From Tepidiphilus sp. (lineage in GTDB: Bacteria > Pseudomonadota > Gammaproteobacteria > Burkholderiales > Rhodocyclaceae): a DNA stretch of 22,603 nucleotides. Below the pieces are notes generated by a model. That model was not told the DNA's origin and ran no database searches. It saw only the letters and a list, made by a program, of their open reading frames with translations. Each line of letters opens with the position of its first letter. Within the stretch, counting starts at the first letter, position 1. The translations under genes were made by a program, and so were the position numbers. Below are positions 14,684-21,636 of the stretch, in pieces. The DNA lies in the NCBI GenBank assembly GCA_028684345.1, contig JAQUGB010000009.1, positions 1-22,603 of the forward strand, written 5' to 3'.

Positions 14684-15190
14684 GTGAAGAGAAAATCCAT
14701 GGCAGTATTGTTGGCATTGTCGCTGGGGCTGACGAGCGCGATGGCTTGGGCAGAAGCCAAGATCGGTTTCGTCAATTCGGAGCGTCTGATGCGTCAGGCG
14801 CCACCGGCCGTGGCGGCGCAGAAGCGGCTGGAAAAGGAATTCGAGCCGCGCGATCGGGAATTGAAACGCATGGCCGACGAGCTGCAGGCGCTGCAGCAGG
14901 AACTGGAGCGCAAGGGCGCGTCGATGAACGAGGGCGAGCGCAACCGCAAGGAGCGGGCTTTTGCCGAGTTGAGCCGCGATTTTCAGCGCAAGCAGCGTGA
15001 ATTTCGTGAGGATCTCAATCAGCGGCGCAACGAGGAGCTCGCCCGCGTGCTCGATCAGGCCAACAAGGCGATCAAGAAAGTCGCGGAAGACGGCAAGTAC
15101 GATCTCGTGCTGCAGGATGCGGTCTACGCGAGTCCGCGCATCGACATCACCGACCAGGTCATCAAGGTGCTCGAATCGGGTAATCTGTGA
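14684..15190 (+). CDS. skp: Periplasmic chaperone Skp/OmpH
   Basis: Skp is a trimeric jellyfish-shaped periplasmic chaperone that holds unfolded outer-membrane proteins for BamA. The 168-residue precursor has a signal peptide (MKRKSMAVLLALSLGLTSAM, cleaved after AWA, residue 23). The mature part begins with the Skp strand KIGFVNSERLMRQAP, has a long Arg/Glu/Gln-rich coiled-coil hairpin (about residues 45-130) and ends with DLVLQDAVYASPRIDITDQV. GTG at 14684 is preferred: AGAGG lies five bases upstream and the encoded signal peptide is ideal. The earlier ATG at 14657 would put charged residues ahead of the signal. It follows bamA after 86 bases with no promoter I can support. Confidence 0.92.
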   Translation: MKRKSMAVLLALSLGLTSAMAWAEAKIGFVNSERLMRQAPPAVAAQKRLEKEFEPRDRELKRMADELQALQQELERKGASMNEGERNRKERAFAELSRDFQRKQREFREDLNQRRNEELARVLDQANKAIKKVAEDGKYDLVLQDAVYASPRIDITDQVIKVLESGNL

Positions 15191-16230
15191 TGACGATGGT
15201 TACGCTGGGGGATCTCGCCACGCGGTTTGGCGTCGAAATGCGGGGGGACCCCTCTATCGAGCTGCGCCGCGTCGCCTCACTCGAATCGGCACGGCCCGGA
15301 GATCTCACTTTCGTGGCGCAGCCGAAGTACCTCGCGCGCCTGCCGCAGTGCCGCGCGAGTGCCGTGATCGTCTCGCCGAAATTCGCCGATCGCGCACCGT
15401 CCCATCTGGCGCTGGTGCTCGCGGCCGATCCTTATCTGCTCTATGCCAAGGCGGCGCAGTGGCTGCACCCGGAACCCGAGGTCGTGCCGGGGGTGCATCC
15501 CAGCGCGGTGGTGCTGGGCGAGGTCGATCCGAGCTGCGCCATCGGACCGAACGCGGTGGTGGAGGCCGGGGCGAGGGTCGGTGCGCGTACCGTGATCGGC
15601 GCGGGCAGCGTGATCGGCGCGGATGCTAGTGTCGGGTCCGATTGCCGCATCGCCGCCAACGTCACGATCTACCCGGGATGCGTGATCGGCGCGCGCGTGC
15701 GCATTCATTCGGGAGCGGTGATCGGCGCCGACGGCTTTGGCTTCGCCTGGGACGGCGAGGAAGAGCGCTGGGTGAAGATCCCGCAGATCGGCCGAGTGGT
15801 GATCGGCGACGACGTGGAAATCGGGGCGAATACCTCGATCGACCGCGGCGCGCTCGAAGACACCGTGATCGAGGATGGGGTCATCCTCGACAACCAGATC
15901 CAGATCGGACACAACTGCCACGTCGGGGCGCACACCGCCATGGCCGGTTGCGTCGGCGTGGGCGGCAGCACCCGCATCGGGCGCCGTTGCCGTCTGGGCG
16001 GGCAGGTCGGTATCGCCGGGCACGTGGAGATCTGCGACGACGTGACCATCATGGCCGGCTCCGGCGTGATGAAGCCCATTACCAAACCCGGCGTCTACGG
16101 CGCTGCCATCCCGCTACAGTCCTACGAGGAGTGGCGGCGCAACTTCGCCCACTTGCGCCATCTCGACGCCATGGCCGATCGCATTCGCCGCCTCGAGAGG
16201 CGTCTGGCCGAACTCGCCGAAGAAGACTGA
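15190..16230 (+). CDS. lpxD: UDP-3-O-(3-hydroxyacyl)glucosamine N-acyltransferase
   Basis: LpxD adds the second (N-linked) 3-hydroxyacyl chain to UDP-3-O-acylglucosamine in lipid A synthesis, using acyl-ACP. The 346-residue product has an N-terminal uridine-binding domain (about residues 1-100) and then a left-handed beta-helix built of hexapeptide repeats (from GVHPSAVVLGEVD), followed by a C-terminal helix. The catalytic His is H241 in QIQIGHNCHVGAH, and DNQIQIGHN is the family motif. The start at 15190 overlaps the skp stop as TGATG. GTG one codon upstream and ATG two codons downstream are possible alternatives. It belongs to the lpxD-fabZ-lpxA-lpxB block. Confidence 0.96.
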   Translation: MTMVTLGDLATRFGVEMRGDPSIELRRVASLESARPGDLTFVAQPKYLARLPQCRASAVIVSPKFADRAPSHLALVLAADPYLLYAKAAQWLHPEPEVVPGVHPSAVVLGEVDPSCAIGPNAVVEAGARVGARTVIGAGSVIGADASVGSDCRIAANVTIYPGCVIGARVRIHSGAVIGADGFGFAWDGEEERWVKIPQIGRVVIGDDVEIGANTSIDRGALEDTVIEDGVILDNQIQIGHNCHVGAHTAMAGCVGVGGSTRIGRRCRLGGQVGIAGHVEICDDVTIMAGSGVMKPITKPGVYGAAIPLQSYEEWRRNFAHLRHLDAMADRIRRLERRLAELAEED

Positions 16231-16269
16231 TCCCCGCTTTCCCCGATTTTTTGCCGCGAGCCCTGCGAC

Positions 16270-16710
16270 ATGATGAACATCGAACAGATCCTGCAGTATC
16301 TGCCGCACCGCTATCCTTTCCTCCTGGTCGACCGCGTGCTCGAGATGGAGGTGGGCAAACGCATCCTGGCGTTGAAAAACGTCACCATCAACGAGCCCTT
16401 CTTCCCGGGGCATTTCCCGCACGCGCCGGTGATGCCGGGTGTGCTGATCCTGGAAGCGCTCGCCCAGGCCGCGGCCGTGCTCTCCTTCGAGACCATGGGC
16501 ACGCGCCCCAATGCCGATTCCATCGTCTATTTCGCGGGTATCGACGAGGCGCGGTTCCGTCGCCCGGTGGTGCCGGGGGATCAGCTCCTTCTGGAAGTGG
16601 AGTTGTTGCGCAACGTGCGCGGCATCTCGAAGTATTCGGCCACGGCCCGAGTCGGGGAGGAGGTCGCGGCCCAGGCGCAGCTCATGTGCGCCCTGAAAGG
16701 TTTGAAATGA
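16270..16710 (+). CDS. fabZ: 3-hydroxyacyl-[acyl-carrier-protein] dehydratase FabZ
   Basis: FabZ dehydrates 3-hydroxyacyl-ACP in fatty-acid elongation and so competes with LpxA and LpxD for the same hydroxyacyl-ACP pool. This is why it lies in the lipid A block. The 146-residue hot-dog-fold protein has LPHRYPFLLVDRV near the start, catalytic His48 in FFPGHFPHAPVMPG and Glu62 in VLILEALAQ, matching P. aeruginosa H49/E63. Two tandem ATG codons (16270 and 16273) are both possible and no clear Shine-Dalgarno precedes them. A 39-base gap follows lpxD, and the stop overlaps the lpxA ATG as ATGA. Confidence 0.97.
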   Translation: MMNIEQILQYLPHRYPFLLVDRVLEMEVGKRILALKNVTINEPFFPGHFPHAPVMPGVLILEALAQAAAVLSFETMGTRPNADSIVYFAGIDEARFRRPVVPGDQLLLEVELLRNVRGISKYSATARVGEEVAAQAQLMCALKGLK

Positions 16711-17489
16711 GCGTGGTCGAGATCCACCCCAGCGCGATCGTCGCCGCCGGCGCGGAGCTCTCCGAGGGGGTGAAGATCGGCCCCTACTGCGTGATCGGCC
16801 CGCACGTGAAGATCGGTGCGCGCACGCGGATCGAGGCGCACTGCGTGCTCGACGGGTACACGACGCTGGGGGAGGATAACCACGTCTTCCCCTTCTGCTC
16901 CTTGGGGCAGGTGCCGCAGGACATGAAGTACGCGGGGGAACCCACGCGTTTGACGATCGGGCATCGCAACACCATTCGTGAATACTGTTCCTTCAACGTC
17001 GGCACGGTTCAGGGCGGCGGCGAGACGCGCGTGGGCGACGACAACTGGATCATGGCCTACGTGCACGTGGCACACGACTGCGTCGTGGGCAACCACACGA
17101 TTTTCGCCAACAACGCCACGCTCGCGGGCCACGTCGTGGTGGGGGACTGGGCGATCCTCGGCGGCTTTACCGGCGTGCACCAATTCGTGCGCGTGGGAGC
17201 GCACAGCTTCTGCGGGGTGGGCACGGTGCTGCTGCAAGACCTTCCGCCCTACGTGACGGTGGCGGGCAATCCGGCCGCGCCGCACGGCATCAACGCCGAG
17301 GGCTTGCGTCGTCGGGGGTTTTCGTCCGAGGCGATCGCCGCCATCCGGCGCGCTTACAAACTCCTCTATCGCAGCGGCTTGACGTTCGCCGAGGCGCGCG
17401 AGCGGATCGCCGAACTCGCCGCCGAGCAGCCGGAGCTGCAGCCGCTCGTCGATTTTCTCGCGCAACCGGGCCGTGGCATCGTCCGCTGA
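16707..17489 (+). CDS. lpxA: Acyl-ACP--UDP-N-acetylglucosamine O-acyltransferase
   Basis: LpxA catalyses the first lipid A step, moving a 3-hydroxyacyl chain from ACP to the 3-OH of UDP-GlcNAc. The 260-residue product is a left-handed beta-helix of hexapeptide repeats (from VEIHPSAIVAAGAELSEG) with a helical C-terminus (AIRRAYKLLYRSGLTFAEAR). The catalytic His is H123 in HVAHDCVVGN (E. coli H125). By ungapped alignment through GAH and QDLPPY, the residue at the E. coli G173 hydrocarbon-ruler position is Val171, which predicts a chain shorter than C14. The start at 16707 (MSVVEIHPSA) overlaps the fabZ stop. A long frame from 15642 runs through lpxD and fabZ out of their frame and is not used for the start. 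Confidence 0.97.
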   Translation: MSVVEIHPSAIVAAGAELSEGVKIGPYCVIGPHVKIGARTRIEAHCVLDGYTTLGEDNHVFPFCSLGQVPQDMKYAGEPTRLTIGHRNTIREYCSFNVGTVQGGGETRVGDDNWIMAYVHVAHDCVVGNHTIFANNATLAGHVVVGDWAILGGFTGVHQFVRVGAHSFCGVGTVLLQDLPPYVTVAGNPAAPHGINAEGLRRRGFSSEAIAAIRRAYKLLYRSGLTFAEARERIAELAAEQPELQPLVDFLAQPGRGIVR

Positions 17490-18639
17490 GAGAACCTCGG
17501 TCGCGCTCGTGGCCGGAGAGGCTTCGGGCGACATCCTGGGAGGGCTGCTCCTCGAGGGACTGCGTCCGGCGCTGCCCGAGACGCGTTTCTGGGGTGGGGG
17601 GGGAGAGGCGGGGCGTACCCAAGGGTTCGGGGCGCGCTGGTCCTACGAGCCGCTGGCAGTGCATGGCTTCGTCGACGCGCTCAGACGCTATCCGCAGCTC
17701 GTGCGTTTTCGCCGCGAACTGGCGCGCGCGTTCGAGGCGCCACCGGTGGATCTCTTCATCGGGATCGACGCACCGGATTTCAACCTGGGGCTGGAGGCAC
17801 GGCTCAAACGTGCCGGTATCGGCACGGTGCATTTCGTCAGCCCTTCGATCTGGGCCTGGCGCCGTGGGCGATTGAAAACAATCGCCCGCGCGGTCGACCT
17901 GATGCTGTGCCTTTTTCCGTTCGAACCGCCGCTCTATGCCGAAACCGGGGTCGAGGCGTGTTTCGTCGGCCATCCGCTCGCCGACCGGCTGCCGCTCGCG
18001 CCGGACCAGGCGGGCGCCCGGGCCGCGCTGGGAATCGCGCCGCAAGCGCCGGTGCTGGCGCTCCTGCCGGGTAGCCGCGAGGGGGAGTTGCGGCACCTCT
18101 TGCCCGTCTTCCTCGCCGCCGCGGCGCGCCTGCGCCAAGCCCTGCCGGAGTTGGTCTTGCTCTTGCCCACGGCGAATGCCTTGGGCGACGCCCTCGTGGC
18201 CCAGGCCCTGGCCGAGGCACCCGAGCTCGAGGCCCGCGTGCTGCCGCGGCGGGCGCACGAGGCGATGACGGCGGCCGACGTCGTGCTGCTCGCCAGTGGC
18301 ACGGCCGCGCTGGAGGCGGCGCTCCTCAAGCGTCCGATGGTGATCGCCTATCGCATGAATCCCTGGCAATACCGTCTGCTGCGGCGCATGGCCTATCTGC
18401 CGTGGGTGGGTTTGCCCAACATCCTGCTGCGTGAGACGGTGGTACCCGAGTTGCTGCAGGACGAGGCGAATCCCGCCGATCTGGCCGCGGCGGTGTTGCG
18501 CTGGTTCGAAGATGCACCAGCGCGCGAGCGGCTCACCGAGCGTTTCACCGAATTGCACCTCATGCTGCGCCAGGACACCGCCCAGCGCGCGCGCGAGGCG
18601 ATACTGACGCGGTTCGGCCCGAGACTCGGGAGGGGATAG
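17473..18639 (+). CDS. lpxB: Lipid-A-disaccharide synthase
   Basis: LpxB is the peripheral-membrane GT-B glycosyltransferase (family GT19) that joins UDP-2,3-diacylglucosamine and lipid X. The 388-residue protein has ALVAGEASGDILGG near the start, the catalytic-region FIGIDAPDFNLGLEARLK, VSPSIWAWRRGR, LPGSREGEL with its key Arg, and LLASGTAALEAALLKRPMV. The start is GTG 17473, inside the end of lpxA (17-base overlap). In the segment FWGGGGEAGRTQGFGARW the usual G(I/V)(A/G)GP(K/R)M motif is replaced by Gly/Arg-rich residues with no change in length. It is encoded partly by a run of eight G bases. A sequencing error there would shift the frame, and the frame is intact on both sides, so I accept it as real. 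Confidence 0.95.
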   Translation: MASSAERTSVALVAGEASGDILGGLLLEGLRPALPETRFWGGGGEAGRTQGFGARWSYEPLAVHGFVDALRRYPQLVRFRRELARAFEAPPVDLFIGIDAPDFNLGLEARLKRAGIGTVHFVSPSIWAWRRGRLKTIARAVDLMLCLFPFEPPLYAETGVEACFVGHPLADRLPLAPDQAGARAALGIAPQAPVLALLPGSREGELRHLLPVFLAAAARLRQALPELVLLLPTANALGDALVAQALAEAPELEARVLPRRAHEAMTAADVVLLASGTAALEAALLKRPMVIAYRMNPWQYRLLRRMAYLPWVGLPNILLRETVVPELLQDEANPADLAAAVLRWFEDAPARERLTERFTELHLMLRQDTAQRAREAILTRFGPRLGRG

Positions 18640-18642
18640 ACG

Positions 18643-19221
18643 ATGTCGAGGCTCATCTGCGGGGTGGATGAGGCGGGACGCGGACCGCTCGCCGGGCCGG
18701 TGGTGGCCGCGGCGGTGATCCTCCCGCCCGGAGCCTCGCTGTCGGGCTTGAACGATTCGAAGAAACTGAGCCCGCGTCGGCGCGAACGGCTCGCCGCCGA
18801 GATCCGCACCACGGCGCTCGCTTGGGCGGTGGCCGAAGCGTCGGCCGCGGAGATCGATGAATGGAACATCCTGCGTGCGACGCTGCGGGCGATGGCGCGC
18901 GCCGTAGCGGCATTGCCTGTGACGCCCGACGAGGTGCGCGTCGATGGCAACCAGGCGCCGGCGCTCGCGGTGCCGGTGCGCACGATCATCGGCGGCGATG
19001 CGCTCGAACCGGCCATCATGGCTGCCTCGATTCTCGCCAAGACGCACCGCGACGCGCGGCTCGTGGCGTTGGATGCCCGCTATCCCGAGTATGGGTTCGC
19101 TCGACACAAGGGCTATGGCACGGCTGCGCATCTGGCGGCGCTCGCGCGGCTCGGTCCCTGTCCCGAGCATCGCCGCAGTTTCGCCCCGGTGCGCGCGGCG
19201 CTGGAGCGCATGGGGCGATGA
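18643..19221 (+). CDS. rnhB: Ribonuclease HII
   Basis: RNase HII cuts RNA in RNA-DNA hybrids and starts removal of single ribonucleotides built into DNA. The 192-residue protein has the type 2 active site: D9-E10 in GVDEAGRGPLAGPV, D101 in VRVDGNQAP and D119 in IIGGDA, with IMAASILAKTHRD and YGFARHKGYGTAAHL further on. GGAGGGG lies about eight bases before the ATG. It follows lpxB by three bases, and its TGA overlaps the next ATG. The lpxB-rnhB link is common in proteobacteria. Confidence 0.97.
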   Translation: MSRLICGVDEAGRGPLAGPVVAAAVILPPGASLSGLNDSKKLSPRRRERLAAEIRTTALAWAVAEASAAEIDEWNILRATLRAMARAVAALPVTPDEVRVDGNQAPALAVPVRTIIGGDALEPAIMAASILAKTHRDARLVALDARYPEYGFARHKGYGTAAHLAALARLGPCPEHRRSFAPVRAALERMGR

Positions 19222-20036
19222 GTTGCTGGCAGGAGATCCGCTCGCGCGACAACCCGCAGGTGCGCGCGATCCGGCGCTGGCTGAACGAGGCGTCCTTTCG
19301 CAAGCGCGAGCCGTGGCTCGTGCTCGAAGGCGATCACCTGCTCACCTCAGCGCTGCAGGCTGGCTGGATGCCGGAGGCGGTGTTCGTCGAGGAGGGGCGG
19401 GAAACGCGTTTCGCGACCGTGCTCGAGGCACTGCCGCCCGCGTGCGCTCGCGTTCGCGTTGCTTCCCCGGTTTTTCGCGCGATTGCCGCCACCGAGACGC
19501 CGGCCGGCATCGTGGCGCGTTTCGCGCGCCGTACGTTGGCGCTCACGCCGGAAGTGCTCGCCGGGCGCGATCTCGTGCTGCTCGATGGAGTGCAGGAGCC
19601 GGGCAACGTCGGCGCGATCCTGCGCACCGCCGCCGCCGCGGGCGTGGGCGCGGTGCTGCTCGGGCCGGGTTGCGCCGATCCTTGGGCGCCCAAAGGGCTG
19701 CGTGCGGCGATGGGCGCGCACTTCGTGCTGCCGATTGCCGCGATCGACGATTCCGAGCCCTGGTTCGCCGCACGCCGCGGCCGGGTTTTCGCCACGGCGC
19801 TCGCCGAGAAGGCCGTGCCGCTCTACGCGCTCGATTTGAAAGCGCCGGCGCTGTGGCTCTTCGGTGCGGAAGGGGCCGGGGTGCGCCCCGAGTGGCTGGC
19901 CGTGGCGGATGCCTGCGTGCGCATCCCCATGCCAGGGGCGATGGAGTCGCTCAACGTCGCCGCAGCGGCGGCGGTGTGTCTGTTCGAGGCGGTGCGGCAG
20001 CGGCTTTGCCAAGCTAAGAAAGGAGTCGTCTCATGA
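19218..20036 (+). CDS. TrmH/SpoU-family RNA 2'-O-ribose methyltransferase
   Basis: This is a 272-residue SPOUT (knotted) methyltransferase using S-adenosylmethionine. The N-terminal part (EPWLVLEGDHLLTSALQAG) is a substrate-binding domain. The catalytic domain carries motif 1 QEPGNVGAILRTAAAAGVGA (Asn and Arg), motif 2 KGLRAAMGAHFVLPIA and motif 3 LFGAEGAGVRPEW plus IPMPGAMESLNVAAAAAVCL, forming the knot and cofactor pocket. The target (probably rRNA) cannot be told from sequence. The N-terminus differs from E. coli RlmB (which begins IYGIHAV), so I do not assign rlmB. The start at 19218 overlaps the rnhB stop as ATGA. An in-frame extension to 18861 lies within rnhB and is rejected. Confidence 0.93.
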   Translation: MSCWQEIRSRDNPQVRAIRRWLNEASFRKREPWLVLEGDHLLTSALQAGWMPEAVFVEEGRETRFATVLEALPPACARVRVASPVFRAIAATETPAGIVARFARRTLALTPEVLAGRDLVLLDGVQEPGNVGAILRTAAAAGVGAVLLGPGCADPWAPKGLRAAMGAHFVLPIAAIDDSEPWFAARRGRVFATALAEKAVPLYALDLKAPALWLFGAEGAGVRPEWLAVADACVRIPMPGAMESLNVAAAAAVCLFEAVRQRLCQAKKGVVS

Positions 20037-20818
20037 TATTCGTGATCTCCCCGGCCAAAGCGATGGACTTCGATACGCCCGCTCCCGTGGCGGAGACGAC
20101 GCTGCCCGATTTTCTCGATCGGGCCCAGGAGCTCGTCGAGCGGCTGCGGCGGCTGACGCCGGCCGAGTTGCAGTCGCTCATGGACTTGTCGGACAAGCTC
20201 GCGGCCTTGAACGTGGGGCGCTACGCGGCCTGGTCGCCCGAACATGCGCCCGAAGAGGCGAAGGCGGCGCTCTTCGCGTTTGCGGGCGACGTCTACGAGG
20301 GGCTGGACGCGGCGAGCCTGTCTACGGCGGCGATCGTCTGGCTGCAGGAGCATCTGCGGATCCTCTCGGGGCTCTACGGCGTGCTGCGGCCGCTCGACCG
20401 CATCCTGCCGCATCGGCTGGAGATGGGAACGCGGCTGGAAAATCCCCGGGGGCGCGATCTCTATGCCTATTGGCGGGAGACGGTGACGGCGACCCTGCGG
20501 CGCTTGCTCGAGGCGCAGGCGGCGGCCGGACGCGAGCCGGTGTTGGTCAACCTCGCCTCCGAGGAATACTTCAAGGTGGTGGACGTGGCGGCGCTGGACG
20601 TACGGGTGGTGAGCCCCGTGTTCGAGGACTGGAAGGGCGGGCGTTTCAAGATCATCAGCTTCTATGCCAAGCGCGCCCGCGGACTGATGGCGCGCCATGC
20701 GGCCCTGAAAGGGGCGGAGACGGTGGAAGATCTGCTCGACTTCTCGCTCGAGGGCTATGCCTACGATCCCGCGGCCTCGAGTCCGGATCGACCGGTGTTC
20801 CGGCGCAAGGCGGCTTAG
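20033..20818 (+). CDS. yaaA: Peroxide stress protein YaaA (UPF0246)
   Basis: YaaA limits damage from hydrogen peroxide in E. coli by lowering free intracellular iron; its biochemical activity is unsettled. The 261-residue protein has the family start MIFVISPAKAMDFDTP and the conserved SGLYGVLRPLDRILPHRLEM, LVNLASEEYFKVV and FKIISFYAKRARGLMARH. AAGGAG lies eight bases before the ATG, which overlaps the preceding stop as ATGA. It is the last gene of the long plus-strand run. Its stop codon overlaps that of serB on the other strand (20815-20818), so no intergenic terminator exists here. Why it is attached to the lipid A block is not evident. Confidence 0.95.
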   Translation: MIFVISPAKAMDFDTPAPVAETTLPDFLDRAQELVERLRRLTPAELQSLMDLSDKLAALNVGRYAAWSPEHAPEEAKAALFAFAGDVYEGLDAASLSTAAIVWLQEHLRILSGLYGVLRPLDRILPHRLEMGTRLENPRGRDLYAYWRETVTATLRRLLEAQAAAGREPVLVNLASEEYFKVVDVAALDVRVVSPVFEDWKGGRFKIISFYAKRARGLMARHAALKGAETVEDLLDFSLEGYAYDPAASSPDRPVFRRKAA

Positions 20819-21636
20819 GGGAGGAGTTCGAGCACCGTATCCAGCCCCTGCGCCATGCTGATGACGTTGACGTGAGGCAGGATGCGTGGCTTGGGCCGCC
20901 AGGCGAGCCGCGTGCCGGCGAGTGCGAGCATGGCGAGGTCGTTGGCCCCGTCGCCGGCGGCGAGGATCTCGCGCCGGGTCGCACCCAGCCGTGCGGCGGC
21001 GGTGCGCAGGATGCCGGCCTTGGCGGCGGCGTCGATCACGGGGCCGACGAGCCGGCCGGTAAGGAGGCCGTCTTTCGTTTCGAGCACGTTGGCGTGCTGT
21101 TCGTCGAAACCGAGCTCGCGCGCGAGGCGCTCGGTGAAGAAGGTGAATCCGCCGGAGACGAGCACGCAGCGGCAGCCGTTCTCCTTGAGCGCCGCCACGA
21201 GCCGGGCCGCGCCGGGGTTGAGGCGTACCCGTTCGCGGTAGAGTTCTTCCAGCTGCGCCACGGGGATGCCGGCCAGCAGCGCCACGCGGGCGTGCAGTGC
21301 TTCGCGGAAATCGAGCTCACCCTGCATGGCCGCTTCGGTGATACGGGCGACTTCGGGTTTGAGGCCGGCCAGATCGGCGATCTCGTCGATGCACTCGATG
21401 GCGATGAGCGTCGAGTCCATGTCGGTGACGAAGAGCCGAAGTGCCCGCCAGTTCGGGGCGACGTCCTCGTCGATCCAGGCCCAGTCGGCGCCGATCGCGC
21501 AGAGTTCGCGGTCGAACTCGGCGCGACGCTCCGGCAGGGCGAGCGAGAGGCAGGTTCCTTGCGGGTGCGCGGCCAGGGAGTGCCGCGCCAGCCACTGGTG
21601 CGCCGCCGGGGCGGCGAGCAGGCGCAATTGCGGCAT
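20815..21636 (-). CDS. serB: Phosphoserine phosphatase SerB
   Basis: SerB hydrolyses phosphoserine to serine, the last step of the phosphorylated pathway. The 273-residue protein is a HAD phosphatase: motif 1 FVTDMDSTLIAIECIDEIAD with nucleophile D72 and acid D74, motif 2 LVSGGFTFFTERLA, and motif 4 AAGDGANDLAML. The N-terminal 65 residues are a shortened, weakly ACT-like region, possibly regulatory. The start at 21636 overlaps the upstream aroG stop as TGATG; the longer frame to 21720 runs back into aroG and is rejected. Co-translation with a DAHP synthase gene is therefore likely. It converges on yaaA with a 4-base overlap of stop codons. Confidence 0.96.
   Translation of the reverse strand: MPQLRLLAAPAAHQWLARHSLAAHPQGTCLSLALPERRAEFDRELCAIGADWAWIDEDVAPNWRALRLFVTDMDSTLIAIECIDEIADLAGLKPEVARITEAAMQGELDFREALHARVALLAGIPVAQLEELYRERVRLNPGAARLVAALKENGCRCVLVSGGFTFFTERLARELGFDEQHANVLETKDGLLTGRLVGPVIDAAAKAGILRTAAARLGATRREILAAGDGANDLAMLALAGTRLAWRPKPRILPHVNVISMAQGLDTVLELLP

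Noticed and set aside
17290..19170. Minus-strand reading frame of 626 residues opposite lpxB and rnhB
   Set aside because: It is a GC-rich shadow with Arg/Gln/His-rich low-complexity sequence and no motif.
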